Position numbers and translations under genes: made by a program
Assembly: GCA_017934475.1 (NCBI GenBank)
Contig: JAGBJN010000010.1
Span: 159,611-223,610 of the forward strand
Reading direction: 5' to 3'
Source: Clostridia bacterium
Lineage (GTDB): Bacteria; Bacillota; Clostridia; TANB77; CAG-508
Length of the DNA: 64,000 bases
The notes under the pieces: model-generated
What the model was told of the DNA's origin: nothing
The model's database searches: none
What the model saw: the letters and a program-made list of their open reading frames with translations, nothing else
Shown: in pieces, positions 18,287 to 27,498 of the stretch
Layout: every line of letters begins with the position of its first letter
Position numbering within the stretch: position 1 is the first letter of the stretch

Positions 18287-19159
18287 ATGGATAAGATAGA
18301 AAAATTTTTAGCATATAATGGAAAAATAAATATAGTTGCAATAGAAACTACAGAATTAGTTGAAGAAGCAAGAAAAATACATGATTTAAGTCCACTTGCA
18401 ACAGCAACTTTAGGAAGACTTTTAACAATGGCGGCATTAATGTCTAGTAATATGAAGGGTGAAGAAGATAAATTAACACTTCAAATAAAAGGAAATGGAC
18501 CAATTGGGCAAATTACAGTAACAGCTGATTCAAAAGAAAGAGTTAGAGGATATGTTGCAAATCCACAAGTAGATTTACCTCTAAAAGAAAATGGAAAACT
18601 AGATGTAGGATCAGCAGTTGGAAAAGATGGATTTATATATGTAATTAAAGATATAGGTTTAAAAGAGCCATATATAGGAATGTCTAAAATCATTACAGGA
18701 GAAATAGCAGAAGATTTTGCAAATTATTATTATACATCAGAACAAAAAAATACAGCAGTTGCACTAGGTGTTCTTGTAAATAAAGATGGAGTAAAAAGGG
18801 CAGGAGGATTTATAGTTACAAGTATGCCAGATGCGACAGAAGATGAATTATTTATTTTGGAAAATAGATTACAAGAAGCAAAACCAATATCACAAATGCT
18901 AGAAGAAAAAATGACTTTATTAGATATTGCAGAAGATATTACAGGAGACGTAAATATAAAAGTTTTAGAAGAAGAGCAAAGAATGCCAAAATATGAATGC
19001 GATTGTAGTAAAGAAAGAATGGAAAAAGCACTTATTTCTCTTGGAAAAGAAGAAATAAAAAATATTATAGAAGAAGATGGAAAGGCTGAAATAGTATGCC
19101 ATTTCTGCAATAAAAAATATGAGTTTGATAAAGAAGAACTAGAGAATTTATTAAAATAA
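18287..19159 (+). CDS. hslO: Hsp33 redox-regulated chaperone
   Basis: 290 residues, normal for Hsp33. The C-terminal redox switch has the four zinc cysteines in CDC (about 236-238) and CHFC (about 269-272). Under oxidative stress the cysteines form disulfides, zinc leaves and the protein becomes an ATP-independent holdase. AAGGAG precedes the ATG. It is the first gene of a five-gene run to rimO. Confidence 0.95.
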   Translation: MDKIEKFLAYNGKINIVAIETTELVEEARKIHDLSPLATATLGRLLTMAALMSSNMKGEEDKLTLQIKGNGPIGQITVTADSKERVRGYVANPQVDLPLKENGKLDVGSAVGKDGFIYVIKDIGLKEPYIGMSKIITGEIAEDFANYYYTSEQKNTAVALGVLVNKDGVKRAGGFIVTSMPDATEDELFILENRLQEAKPISQMLEEKMTLLDIAEDITGDVNIKVLEEEQRMPKYECDCSKERMEKALISLGKEEIKNIIEEDGKAEIVCHFCNKKYEFDKEELENLLK

Positions 19160-19201
19160 AAGCATAAAAAATAATTTAGAGAAAAAATTAAGGAGAAAAG
19201 A

Positions 19202-19759
19202 ATGTATTTAATTGTAGGACTTGGAAATCCAGAAGCTGATTACAGCAAAACAAGACACAATATGGGATTTAATGCAGTAAATAAAATAGCAGAAAAATAT
19301 GGTATAGAAATAAATAAAAAGAAATTTGATGGATTAATAGGAGAAGGAATGATTGAAAATGAAAAAGTTATTCTTTTAAAACCACAAACATATATGAATT
19401 TAAGTGGTAAATCTATTATTCAAGTAGTTAATTTTTATAAAATACCATTAGAAAATATTTGTGTTATTTATGATGATATGGATATTGAAAAAGGCGAAAT
19501 AAAAATAAGAAAAAAAGGAAATGCAGGTTCTCATAATGGAATGAAATCAGTTATAGCAGAACTTGGATCAATAGAATTTGCAAGAATAAGAGTTGGAATT
19601 GGTAAACCTGAATTTGATGGAGATGCAATAAACTATGTAATAGGGGCAATTCCAGAAGAAGAAGTAAAAATACTAGATGAAGGAACATCAAAAGCAGCAG
19701 AGGCAATGGTAGATATACTTAAGATAGGAATTGACAATGCAATGAATAAATATAATTAA
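19202..19759 (+). CDS. pth: peptidyl-tRNA hydrolase
   Basis: 185 residues. LIVGLGNPEADYSKTRHNMGF holds the conserved asparagine and the catalytic histidine (about H20), and DDMDIEKGEIKIRKKGNAG and GIGKP follow as expected. Pth releases peptides from prematurely dropped peptidyl-tRNA. AAGGAG precedes the ATG; 11 bp separate it from the next gene. Confidence 0.96.
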   Translation: MYLIVGLGNPEADYSKTRHNMGFNAVNKIAEKYGIEINKKKFDGLIGEGMIENEKVILLKPQTYMNLSGKSIIQVVNFYKIPLENICVIYDDMDIEKGEIKIRKKGNAGSHNGMKSVIAELGSIEFARIRVGIGKPEFDGDAINYVIGAIPEEEVKILDEGTSKAAEAMVDILKIGIDNAMNKYN

Positions 19760-19770
19760 AAGGGGAAAAT

Positions 19771-20961
19771 ATGCAAGAATTAATAGTTATTCAAAAAGAT
19801 AGTATTAAGCAAATATATTTAGTAGAAGATGGAATATTAAAAGAATACTATTCTGAAACAAGCGAGAATAAAAATTTAGAGGAAAATATATACATAGGTA
19901 AGGTAACTAATATATTACCAGGTATGCAGGCTGCATTTGTAGATATAGGAGAAGAGAAAAAAGCATATTTACATTTAAAAGATATTCTGCCAAAAGTTAG
20001 TAATGTAACAGGAAACAAAGAAGAAAATATAGAAAATTATAAAATTAAAGATTTTATAAAACAAAATGAACCTATATTAGTACAAGTAAAAAAAGATAGT
20101 AATACTTTAAAAGGTCCTAAAGTAAGTAGTAATATTCAAATTCCAGGAAGGTTTGTTGTTATTTTGCCTGAAAATGATTTTATTACAATATCACAAAAAA
20201 TAGTAGATCAAAATGAAAAAAATAGATTAATAGATATTGTAAATGAAGCAAAAAAAGATAGTAAATTAGGAATAATAATTCGTACAGCTGCAGAAGGAAA
20301 AGATAGTAAATTAATAAAAAAAGACATAGAAAATACAATAAAGAAATGGGAAAATTTAAAAAAAGAATTTGATAATAGCAAAGAATACCCAAGAATTTTA
20401 AAAAGAAACGAATCTATTTTAGAAAAAATATTATTGGATCTTGCAGATAACAAGTTAAAAAATGTAATAGTAAATAATGAAGAATTACAAAAACATATAT
20501 TAGATAAATTAAATGAAATACAGGGAAAAACAAATATAAAAGTAGAATTACAAGAAGAAAATTTAGATACAAAATATGATTTGGACAAGCAATTAGAAAA
20601 AGCACAAAATAGAAAAATATGGCTTAAATGTGGAGGTTTTATAACAATAGATAAAACAGAAGCATTAACAGCAATAGATGTAAATTCTGGTAAATTTACA
20701 GGAAAAGAAAATATAGAAAATACAATATTAAAAGTAAATAAAGAGGCAAGTGAAGAAATTGCAAAACAAATTAGACTTAGGGACATAGGCGGTATAATAA
20801 TTATAGATTATATTGATATGGAAGAAGAAAAAACAAAAAATGAAGTATTGGAAGCATTAAAAGAAAAATTAAAAGAAGATAGAGCTAAAACGCAGATAAT
20901 GCAATATACAAAATTAAACTTACTAGAAATGACACGTAAATCAATGTTTACAGAAAAATAA
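19771..20961 (+). CDS. rng: ribonuclease E/G family protein
   Basis: 396 residues. An S1-like N-terminal part (IYIGKVTNILPGMQAAFVDIG) is followed by the catalytic part with the metal-binding phrases TAIDVNSGKFTG and IGGIIIIDYIDM. This is the RNase G length, without the long scaffold tail of RNase E. It processes rRNA and other RNAs. The protein ends at about the residue where RNase G-type proteins often carry the zinc-link cysteines; no CPxC motif is seen here. Confidence 0.88.
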   Translation: MQELIVIQKDSIKQIYLVEDGILKEYYSETSENKNLEENIYIGKVTNILPGMQAAFVDIGEEKKAYLHLKDILPKVSNVTGNKEENIENYKIKDFIKQNEPILVQVKKDSNTLKGPKVSSNIQIPGRFVVILPENDFITISQKIVDQNEKNRLIDIVNEAKKDSKLGIIIRTAAEGKDSKLIKKDIENTIKKWENLKKEFDNSKEYPRILKRNESILEKILLDLADNKLKNVIVNNEELQKHILDKLNEIQGKTNIKVELQEENLDTKYDLDKQLEKAQNRKIWLKCGGFITIDKTEALTAIDVNSGKFTGKENIENTILKVNKEASEEIAKQIRLRDIGGIIIIDYIDMEEEKTKNEVLEALKEKLKEDRAKTQIMQYTKLNLLEMTRKSMFTEK

Positions 20962-20995
20962 AATTGAAATAAATAAAAAATAAAGAGGTAATAAA

Positions 20996-21751
20996 ATGAG
21001 TAATTTGATTTATATTATGGGAAAAAGTTCTTCAGGGAAAGATACTATATATCAAAAATTAGTTGAAAGAATGGAAACAAATTCATATGTTCTTTATACG
21101 ACAAGACCAATGAGAGATGGGGAACAAGAAGGAAGAGAATATTATTTTATATCAAACGAAAAATATAAAGAATTAGAAGATGAGGGAAAAGTAATTGAAG
21201 CAAGACATTATAATGTTATAAATGCAGAAGGAAATAAAGATGTATGGACATATGCAACAATAGATGATGAACAATGGGATAAAAAAGGAGATTTTATAAC
21301 AATTGGGTCTATTGAGTCATATAATTCTTTAAAAGAATATTTAGCAAAACATCCTGAAAGAAATTTGCATTTATTACCTATTTATATTCAAATAAGTGAA
21401 GAAGAAAGAAGAGTAAGAGCAATAAAAAGAGAAAACGAAAAAGCAAAGCCTAATTTTGAAGAAATGGAAAGAAGACTTAAGGCAGATAATATTGATTTTT
21501 CAGATGAAAAATTAGCTGAAGCAGGAATTACTATAAATGATTCATTTGAAAATGAAGATTTAGATTTTTGCGTAAATGAAATAATTCGCCATATTGATAT
21601 GGAAATCGAATTACGTAATGGACAAAAATTCGAAAAATTACATTTAATGCCAACAAAATATAATATAAAGCAAAGAGAAGAAATAAGAAGTAAAGAAAAA
21701 GAAATACTTACTGGAATAAAAAACAAAGAAGAAGATGGAGAAGAAAGATAG
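20996..21751 (+). CDS. guanylate kinase-like protein
   Basis: 251 residues. The P-loop GKSSSGKDT, YTTRPMRDGEQEGREYYF and the lid arginine region fit the guanylate kinase fold. It is longer than ordinary Gmk (~200), with an extra charged C-terminal tail of ~50 residues, so I do not assign gmk with certainty; a housekeeping gmk may lie elsewhere. It sits between rng and rimO, 34 bp and 8 bp apart, so it is co-transcribed. Confidence 0.8.
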   Translation: MSNLIYIMGKSSSGKDTIYQKLVERMETNSYVLYTTRPMRDGEQEGREYYFISNEKYKELEDEGKVIEARHYNVINAEGNKDVWTYATIDDEQWDKKGDFITIGSIESYNSLKEYLAKHPERNLHLLPIYIQISEEERRVRAIKRENEKAKPNFEEMERRLKADNIDFSDEKLAEAGITINDSFENEDLDFCVNEIIRHIDMEIELRNGQKFEKLHLMPTKYNIKQREEIRSKEKEILTGIKNKEEDGEER

Positions 21752-21759
21752 GAAATAAT

Positions 21760-23061
21760 ATGAATGTTGGATTTATACATCTAGGATGTAGTAAAAATTT
21801 AGTAGATACAGAAATGGCAATAGGGCTATTTAAAGATAATAATTATAAAGTAGTAAATAATGAAGAAGAAGCGGATATCATAGTAATAAATACTTGTGGT
21901 TTTATTAATTCTGCAAAGGAAGAAGCAATAAATACTATACTTGAAATGGTAGAATATAAGAAAAAAAGATGCAAGTATCTAATTGTTATGGGATGTTTAG
22001 TACAAAGATATAAAGAAGAACTTGCAAAAGAAATACCTGAAGTAGATTTATGGATTAAATATGATTCATATTCTACAATATGGGAACAAATTTCAAGCGT
22101 AATAAACCCAAAAAATAATAACAAAAAGAATTTAGATTTCTTAGATAGAACAATTACAACAGGTGATAATTTTGCATATTTAAGAATTGCAGAAGGATGT
22201 GACAATTTTTGTACATTCTGTGCAATTCCTAATATTAGAGGAAAATTTACAAGTAGGAAAATAGAAGATATCTTAGAAGAAGCTAAAAAACTTGCTAAAG
22301 AAGGATACAAAGAATTAATTATAATTGCTCAAGATACTACAAAATATGGAGTAGACATATATGGAGAATCAAAACTTCCAGAATTACTTACAAAATTGTG
22401 TAAGATAAAAGATTTAAAATGGATTAGATTTTTATATTCATATCCAGAAACAATTACAGATGAATTAATAGAAGTTGTAAAAAAAGAAGATAAAATATGT
22501 AAATATTTTGATATTCCAATTCAACATTTCTCAGATGCCGTACTAAAAAGAATGAATAGAAAAAGTGATTCAAAAAGTATAGAAAAATTAATTATTAAAT
22601 TAAGAAAAGAAATACCTGAAGTAGTTATTCGTACAACTGTAATGGTAGGTTTTCCAGGGGAGACAGAGGAAGATTTTAATAAATTATATAACTTCATTGA
22701 AAGAACTAGATTTGACAGATTAGGAGCGTTTTCATATTCAAAAGAAGAAGGTACAGCAGCAGAAAAGATGCCAAATCAAGTACATCCTTCAACAAAAAGA
22801 AGTAGATATAATAAAATAATGAAACTACAAAATAAAATATCTACAGAATTACAAAATGAAATGATAGGAAAAGAACTTGAAGTATTAATTGAAACAAGGA
22901 CATTTGATAATAAATATTATGTTGGAAGAAGTTACAGAGAAGTACCTGACATAGATGGAATTATTTATGTAGAAATGGTAGATAAGGCATTAGAAGGAAA
23001 ATTTGTTAAGGTAGAAATAACAGATGCAACAGAGTATGATTTAATAGGAAAAATAAAATAA
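21760..23061 (+). CDS. rimO: ribosomal protein uS12 methylthiotransferase
   Basis: 433 residues. The order is an N-terminal UPF0004 domain (GFIHLGCSKNLVDTEMAIG) with three cysteines, a radical-SAM core with CDNFCTFC, and a C-terminal TRAM domain. RimO adds a methylthio group to an aspartate of ribosomal protein S12. The LGCSKNxVD and EGCDNFC phrases separate it from MiaB. It is the last gene of the operon, followed by a 16-bp terminator stem. Confidence 0.95.
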   Translation: MNVGFIHLGCSKNLVDTEMAIGLFKDNNYKVVNNEEEADIIVINTCGFINSAKEEAINTILEMVEYKKKRCKYLIVMGCLVQRYKEELAKEIPEVDLWIKYDSYSTIWEQISSVINPKNNNKKNLDFLDRTITTGDNFAYLRIAEGCDNFCTFCAIPNIRGKFTSRKIEDILEEAKKLAKEGYKELIIIAQDTTKYGVDIYGESKLPELLTKLCKIKDLKWIRFLYSYPETITDELIEVVKKEDKICKYFDIPIQHFSDAVLKRMNRKSDSKSIEKLIIKLRKEIPEVVIRTTVMVGFPGETEEDFNKLYNFIERTRFDRLGAFSYSKEEGTAAEKMPNQVHPSTKRSRYNKIMKLQNKISTELQNEMIGKELEVLIETRTFDNKYYVGRSYREVPDIDGIIYVEMVDKALEGKFVKVEITDATEYDLIGKIK

Positions 23062-23090
23062 AAAGTTGTCAGCATGACAACTTTTTATTT
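23056..23090. terminator. terminator of the hslO-rimO operon
   Basis: A 16-bp perfect stem (23056-23071 with 23075-23090), GCA loop. Works in both directions between rimO and the DUF2207 gene. Confidence 0.93.
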
Positions 23091-23109
23091 GTTTATAGTT
23101 TATTTAATT

Positions 23110-24813
23110 TTAACGGAAGCCGCCACCGCCGCCTCCTCCACCGAAGGAACCACCGCCTCCGCCTCTGGATGAGTGGCCACCGCCACCGCTGCTGCTACTA
23201 CTAAAGTAATGGTCTACACGTTCTCTGCTATATGCAGATGAGATTCCATTATATGAATGATGATAAACAAAATTAATATTATCATAAGAAGAATAACATG
23301 TATCATTAATCATATCAGGATATAAGTCTTTAAAAGATTTAGCTACTTTGTCAGCAATACCTAACATTTGTGCATATATTAAAAAATCTTCAAATAAATG
23401 TACTTCAATAGGTTCTCTTTCAGAAATTAAACTATATTGTGTTAAATAATATTTTAAACCAGCAATTTGCTCAGCAATTTCATTTAGCTTATCTGTTGCA
23501 TGGTATATTTTATATTTTGAAAGAAATTTATATTTTTCTTCAACTGTAATTAAACCATCTGCAACAAGAGCAGATCTTTGTTCTCTTATTATAATTCTAA
23601 ACCATGAAGTAATTTTTGTATAATGTCTTTTACACCATTTTTCAAATTCACGATCTTCTAATATTTCATCTTTACTTGCTTCATATATATATTTATATAA
23701 ACTTTGTTCAGAAGAATTACTAAATGTGTGATTTTCTGGAGGATTTAAAATGAGTATTGTATCTTCTTTTGAACTATTTTCTCTTGGCTTTTTTTCAAGT
23801 TTTATTGTACCCTCTTTTATCCATTTTAAAATAATAGCACCAAATAAATTATTCTTTTTAGATAAGAGTTTATATTCATGAGCAATATAATATGCAGTAA
23901 ATATATCGCCATTGTATGGAATTTCCCTATAATATGTTTTTTTATTTACTTTTTTCTTATTTTTTAAATTTTCAGTTGGTCTTCTACCAACAATTAAGGC
24001 AAGTATTATTGGTAAAAACACAGAAAATAGAGGTATTATAGTAAGGAAAATAAGTAAAAAAATATCCATTAATTTATTTCTATTATATTTTACAGAATCT
24101 TTTTCTGCCATATCAAGAAAGTACTCAAATGTTTTTGAATTGTTATTGTCAGTTTCAAAATAATTAGCAGGAAATTTTACAAGTATAGTCATATACTCAT
24201 CTTTTTTAATACTTCCATTGGATGCCATTTCTACATATCCATCATGAACATAGCATCTGCCACCATAATCGCCATAACCCCATACTTCAACAGATTCATC
24301 AAATAGTTCTTTTGCATGAATTTTTATTTTTGCTGTACCTATTTCATTTGAAAAATCATGAGGAATAAGTGTCCAGTAAATAATTTGTGAATCCTGTAGA
24401 TTTAAAACAAAATTAGTGATTTTATATTTTACAGTATATGTATGTGCTCCATATTTTGAAATACCCCAACATAGTTCTAATCCATTGCTTATATTGTGTA
24501 TACCGCATTTATTTGCTTTTTTTGAAAGATTACCTGAAGTATTCCACGTAGGTAGAGTTTCATATTGTGTATCACCATCAAAAACTGTTAAATCAGTTAT
24601 TTTAGACTTTCCAAGATTATAATATGGATGGTAAACTTCTGTGCCACTACTTGTTGAACAATTCCAAACTTCCGTAACTTCAGCATTACCATATTCGTCA
24701 ACATTAATATCTATATTAATACTTTTTATACTATTTGCTTCTACATTTTTACTAATTAATATAATCAAAAATAGTAAAGCAAAAAATGTAATAAATTTAT
24801 ATATTTTTTTCAT
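23110..24813 (-). CDS. DUF2207 membrane protein with glycine-rich tail
   Basis: 567 residues. There is a signal peptide (~1-25), an extracytoplasmic beta-rich DUF2207 domain (~27-220), membrane segments at ~250-275, a cytoplasmic domain, and a C-terminal Ser/Gly-rich tail ending in GGGFR. Function is not established, but DUF2207 proteins commonly sit beside LemA, as here. The tail is GC-rich (runs of GGC/GGT), unlike the rest. It lies downstream of lemA on the same strand with an intervening hairpin. Confidence 0.8.
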   Translation of the reverse strand: MKKIYKFITFFALLFLIILISKNVEANSIKSINIDINVDEYGNAEVTEVWNCSTSSGTEVYHPYYNLGKSKITDLTVFDGDTQYETLPTWNTSGNLSKKANKCGIHNISNGLELCWGISKYGAHTYTVKYKITNFVLNLQDSQIIYWTLIPHDFSNEIGTAKIKIHAKELFDESVEVWGYGDYGGRCYVHDGYVEMASNGSIKKDEYMTILVKFPANYFETDNNNSKTFEYFLDMAEKDSVKYNRNKLMDIFLLIFLTIIPLFSVFLPIILALIVGRRPTENLKNKKKVNKKTYYREIPYNGDIFTAYYIAHEYKLLSKKNNLFGAIILKWIKEGTIKLEKKPRENSSKEDTILILNPPENHTFSNSSEQSLYKYIYEASKDEILEDREFEKWCKRHYTKITSWFRIIIREQRSALVADGLITVEEKYKFLSKYKIYHATDKLNEIAEQIAGLKYYLTQYSLISEREPIEVHLFEDFLIYAQMLGIADKVAKSFKDLYPDMINDTCYSSYDNINFVYHHSYNGISSAYSRERVDHYFSSSSSGGGGHSSRGGGGGSFGGGGGGGGFR

Positions 24814-24860
24814 AATATCACCACTACAATTAAATCATATATTTGTTTAATTATCAACAA

Positions 24861-24892
24861 AAAACTCAAAAGCATATTAACTTTTGAGTTTT
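24861..24892 (-). terminator. intra-operon hairpin between lemA and the DUF2207 gene
   Basis: A 12-bp perfect stem, AAAACTCAAAAG/CTTTTGAGTTTT, with an eight-base loop. On the minus strand it is followed by TTTGTT, so it may attenuate rather than stop transcription into the DUF2207 gene. Confidence 0.7.
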
Positions 24893-24896
24893 ACTT

Positions 24897-25499
24897 TTAT
24901 TTATTAAAGTCAACTTTTACATTATTTTTTACTTCACTAGATTGAACCTCAAATAATGCTTCTGGTTTAAATTTAAACATTGATCCTACAAAATTCTTTG
25001 GAAATACCTCTAAACTAGTATTATACATTGTAACTGTATCATTATAGAATTGTCTTGCATAAGAGATTTTGTTTTCAGTATCTTTTAAATCATTTTGTAA
25101 AGATAAGAAATTTTGATTTGCTTTTAAATCTGGGTAGTTTTCTGAAACTGCCATAATTGTTTTTAATGTAGTTGAAAGTTCACCTTCAAGTTTTGCTTTT
25201 TCATTAATAGTTTGTGCATTTGCCCAAGAAGTGCGAAGTTCAGTGATTTTTTGTAAAGTACCTTCTTCATGAGCCATATATCCTTTAACGCATTCTACTA
25301 AATTTGGAATTAAATCAAATCTTCTTTGTAATTGTACATCAATTTGACTCCATGCATTTCTGACTTTTTGTCTTGCTCTAACTAATCCGTTATAAACAAC
25401 TATAAAAAATATTGCTATAGCAGCAATGACAACTACAAAAAATACAACAATAAGGCCGATTATAAGACCAATTGAACCAATAGTAAGTGCAGATGACAT
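24897..25499 (-). CDS. lemA: LemA family protein
   Basis: 200 residues. One membrane segment at ~10-38 is followed by a long helical domain with the family phrases VYNGLVRARQKVRNAWSQID and LQRRFDLIPNLVECVKGYM. The start is ATG 25499; a further upstream start lacks a ribosome binding site, while AGGAGG-like sequence (ggaggt, minus strand) precedes this one. The function of LemA is not established; it is often coupled with DUF2207 proteins. Confidence 0.9.
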   Translation of the reverse strand: MSSALTIGSIGLIIGLIVVFFVVVIAAIAIFFIVVYNGLVRARQKVRNAWSQIDVQLQRRFDLIPNLVECVKGYMAHEEGTLQKITELRTSWANAQTINEKAKLEGELSTTLKTIMAVSENYPDLKANQNFLSLQNDLKDTENKISYARQFYNDTVTMYNTSLEVFPKNFVGSMFKFKPEALFEVQSSEVKNNVKVDFNK

Positions 25500-25634
25500 A
25501 TTAATTACCTCCTTAAAAATTATTAAATAGATTCTATCATAAGATAACAAATAAATCAATATATAAATTTACTGCTTGACAAATTCAAAATATAATGAAA
25601 AAATAAGAGTGCAAAGAAATAGGAGGGAAGATAT

Positions 25635-26096
25635 ATGGAAAAAGTTAGAGGATTTGAAGTAGCTAAAGGCTTTGAAGATAAAAATATTAATTTACCAGTT
25701 AGAAAAACAAAATTTGCAGCTGGATATGATTTTGAAGCAGCAGAAGATACAGTAATTCCATCATTTAAGAAAGGAATGAAACCAACACTTATAAAAACAG
25801 GAATAAAAGCTTATATGCAAGATGATGAAGTATTAATACTTGCAAATAGAAGCTCAAACCCAGGTAAAAAGGGATTAATACTTGCAAATAGTATAGGAGT
25901 AATAGATAAAGATTACTATGGAAATGAAGATAATGATGGACATATAATGTTTGCTTTCTTTAATGTAAAAGATGAAGATATTGAAATAAAAAAAGGAGAC
26001 TGTATTGGTCAAGGAATATTCCAAAAATATCTAGTTACAGACGATGATGAAGCAGCTGGTGAAAGAACAGGTGGATTTGGATCAACAAGTAAATAA
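25635..26096 (+). CDS. dut: dUTP diphosphatase
   Basis: 153 residues, the trimeric dUTPase size. Motif 1 AAGYDFEAA, motif 2 RSSNPGKKG, motif 3 GVIDKDYYGNE and the C-terminal arm GGFGSTSK are all present. The enzyme keeps uracil out of DNA. AGGAGGG precedes the ATG. A good TATAAT lies at 25591-25596; the nearby TTGACA is only nine bases from it, so the -35 is more likely TTTACT at 25568-25573. Confidence 0.92.
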   Translation: MEKVRGFEVAKGFEDKNINLPVRKTKFAAGYDFEAAEDTVIPSFKKGMKPTLIKTGIKAYMQDDEVLILANRSSNPGKKGLILANSIGVIDKDYYGNEDNDGHIMFAFFNVKDEDIEIKKGDCIGQGIFQKYLVTDDDEAAGERTGGFGSTSK

Positions 26097-26101
26097 TAAG
26101 T

Positions 26102-26146
26102 AAAAATAAGCCTATATACCGATTTGGTTTTATAGACTTATTTTTA
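26102..26146. terminator. terminator after dut
   Basis: AAAAATAAG-C-CTATA pairs with TATAG-A-CTTATTTTT, one mismatch, 14-base loop, T run. Confidence 0.75.
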
Positions 26147-26165
26147 TGTTTGATTTGAATATAAT

Positions 26166-26318
26166 TCAGAAGAGTTTTAAAGTATCTTCAATAATATAAG
26201 ATACAGGTAAAACATCTTCATTATCTGCATTTATTTTGAAAAAATGAAATCCAGTTCTAGTGTCTTCATATACTGAAACTGTAACATTGCCACAACATTT
26301 TTCATTATCGTTATTCAA
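26166..26318 (-). CDS. hypothetical small protein, TTG start
   Basis: 50 residues beginning at TTG 26318 with an excellent AAGGGGGTG site six to seven bases before. The sequence (NNDNEKCCGNVTVSVYEDTRTG) carries a CC pair and looks like a small soluble protein. An ATG overlapping the same site in another frame stops after three codons. An exact TGTCGAA box lies at 26387-26393, about 70 bp upstream. Family not recognised. Confidence 0.5.
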   Translation of the reverse strand: MNNDNEKCCGNVTVSVYEDTRTGFHFFKINADNEDVLPVSYIIEDTLKLF

Positions 26319-26418
26319 ACATACACCCCCTTTTTTCTTAAAAAATACGAACAGCCTCAAATATAACATAGTAGAGTTAAAAAGTATGTCGAAAATTGCG
26401 ATTAAAATAAAAAAATAA

Positions 26419-26453
26419 AAAAACTTTCAATATCAAATATTGAAAGTTTTTTT
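26419..26453 (-). terminator. terminator of the tRNA pair
   Basis: The stem AAAACTTTCAATA / TATTGAAAGTTTT with T runs on both sides directly follows tRNA-Gln. Confidence 0.88.
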
Positions 26454-26527
26454 GGCTGGGCTGGCTAGATTCGAACTAGCGCATGCCAGAGTCAAAGTCT
26501 GGTGCCTTACCGCTTGGCTACAGCCCA
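26453..26527 (-). tRNA. tRNA-Gln (anticodon TTG)
   Basis: The cloverleaf reads on the minus strand: acceptor TGGGCTG/CAGCCCA, anticodon stem CCAGA/TCTGG with loop CTTTGAC giving anticodon TTG, T-arm GTTCGAATC, discriminator G and encoded CCA. Confidence 0.95.
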
Positions 26528-26535
26528 AAATATAA

Positions 26536-26613
26536 TGGGGTGGAATATGGGACTCGAACCCATGGTCTCCAGTGCCACAAACTGGCGCGTTAACCAACTA
26601 CGCTAAATCCACC
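26536..26613 (-). tRNA. tRNA-His (anticodon GTG)
   Basis: Anticodon stem CCAGT/ACTGG with loop TTGTGGC gives anticodon GTG. The extra 5' G (position -1) pairs with C73, the identity element of tRNA-His. T-arm GGTTCGAGTCC, encoded CCA. The acceptor stem has one T-T mismatch. Confidence 0.94.
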
Positions 26614-26634
26614 ATATCGCTACACGCATATATT

Positions 26635-26663
26635 ATTTTAAACTATTTTACTTAAAATGTCAA
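26635..26663 (-). promoter_or_regulatory. promoter of the tRNA-His/tRNA-Gln unit
   Basis: On the minus strand TTGACA (26663-26658), 17-bp spacer, TAAAAT (26640-26635). It lies 22 bp before tRNA-His. Confidence 0.85.
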
Positions 26664-26747
26664 CAGATATAGCAGATTTTTCTAAATTTGATTTTTATAG
26701 ATAAATTTAGTAATATATAATAAATATGTATCAAAAAAGGAGATTTT

Positions 26748-27380
26748 ATGCAAAAAACAATAAAAGAAAACGTTTCTGCTGAAATAGTAGAGAAGAAATC
26801 GAAGTTTATAGCAAATTTATTTTATGTGCAAAATGAAGAAGAAGCAGAAGAAATAATAAAAAAAATAAAGAAAAAATATTATGATGCAAGACATAACTGT
26901 TATGCTTACAATATAATGACAAAAGATGGAATAATTGCAAAATCGTCAGATGACGGTGAGCCAAGTGGAACAGCAGGTGCACCAATGCTAAATATTATCC
27001 AAAAAAATGATTTAATAAATGTACTTGTTATAGTGACAAGGTATTTTGGAGGAATTTTATTAGGAACAGGTGGACTTGTAAGAGCATATTCAGAAGCATT
27101 AACAAATGCAATCGAAAAAGCTAAATTTGTATCTGAAGAACTTGGATACGAAGTACAAGTAATAATAGAATATGGAGAACAAGAAAAACTAGAATACTAT
27201 TGTCGTCAAAATAAATTAAACATTGTAGATGTGCAATATACAGACAAAATAAATTGCATTATAGAAATGAATAATAAAGAAAAAGAAGATTTTATAAATA
27301 ATTTAAATAAAATGAACTATAAAATAGAAAAATATGAAGTTTTAAAAGAAAAAAATATAAGAAAAAATATTGAAATATAA
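26748..27380 (+). CDS. YigZ/IMPACT family protein
   Basis: 210 residues. The UPF0029 N-terminal domain contains the signature DARHNCYAY, SSDDGEPSGTAGAPML and RYFGGILLGTGGLVRAYS; a small C-terminal ferredoxin-like domain follows. Molecular function is not established in bacteria. AAGGAG precedes the ATG. It lies just upstream of the spo0A promoter on the same strand. Confidence 0.92.
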   Translation: MQKTIKENVSAEIVEKKSKFIANLFYVQNEEEAEEIIKKIKKKYYDARHNCYAYNIMTKDGIIAKSSDDGEPSGTAGAPMLNIIQKNDLINVLVIVTRYFGGILLGTGGLVRAYSEALTNAIEKAKFVSEELGYEVQVIIEYGEQEKLEYYCRQNKLNIVDVQYTDKINCIIEMNNKEKEDFINNLNKMNYKIEKYEVLKEKNIRKNIEI

Positions 27381-27420
27381 AGGAAAACTTCGATAACTTG
27401 AAAATATTTCCAAAAAACTC

Positions 27421-27449
27421 TTGCAAAAAGAAATAAAAGGTATTATAAT
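27421..27449 (+). promoter_or_regulatory. sigma-A promoter of spo0A
   Basis: TTGCAA (27421-27426), 17-bp spacer, TATAAT (27444-27449). TTCGATA at 27388-27394, one base off an inverted 0A box, lies just upstream and could allow autoregulation. Confidence 0.75.
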
Positions 27450-27498
27450 TCGAAATGTAAAATTTTTACAAAAATTGAGTTATAGGGGGAAAACAAAA

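Noticed and set aside
26453-26613. tRNA genes as the attachment site of the element
   Set aside because: No tRNA fragment repeat is found near 35.5 kb; the duplicated sequence is spo0A.
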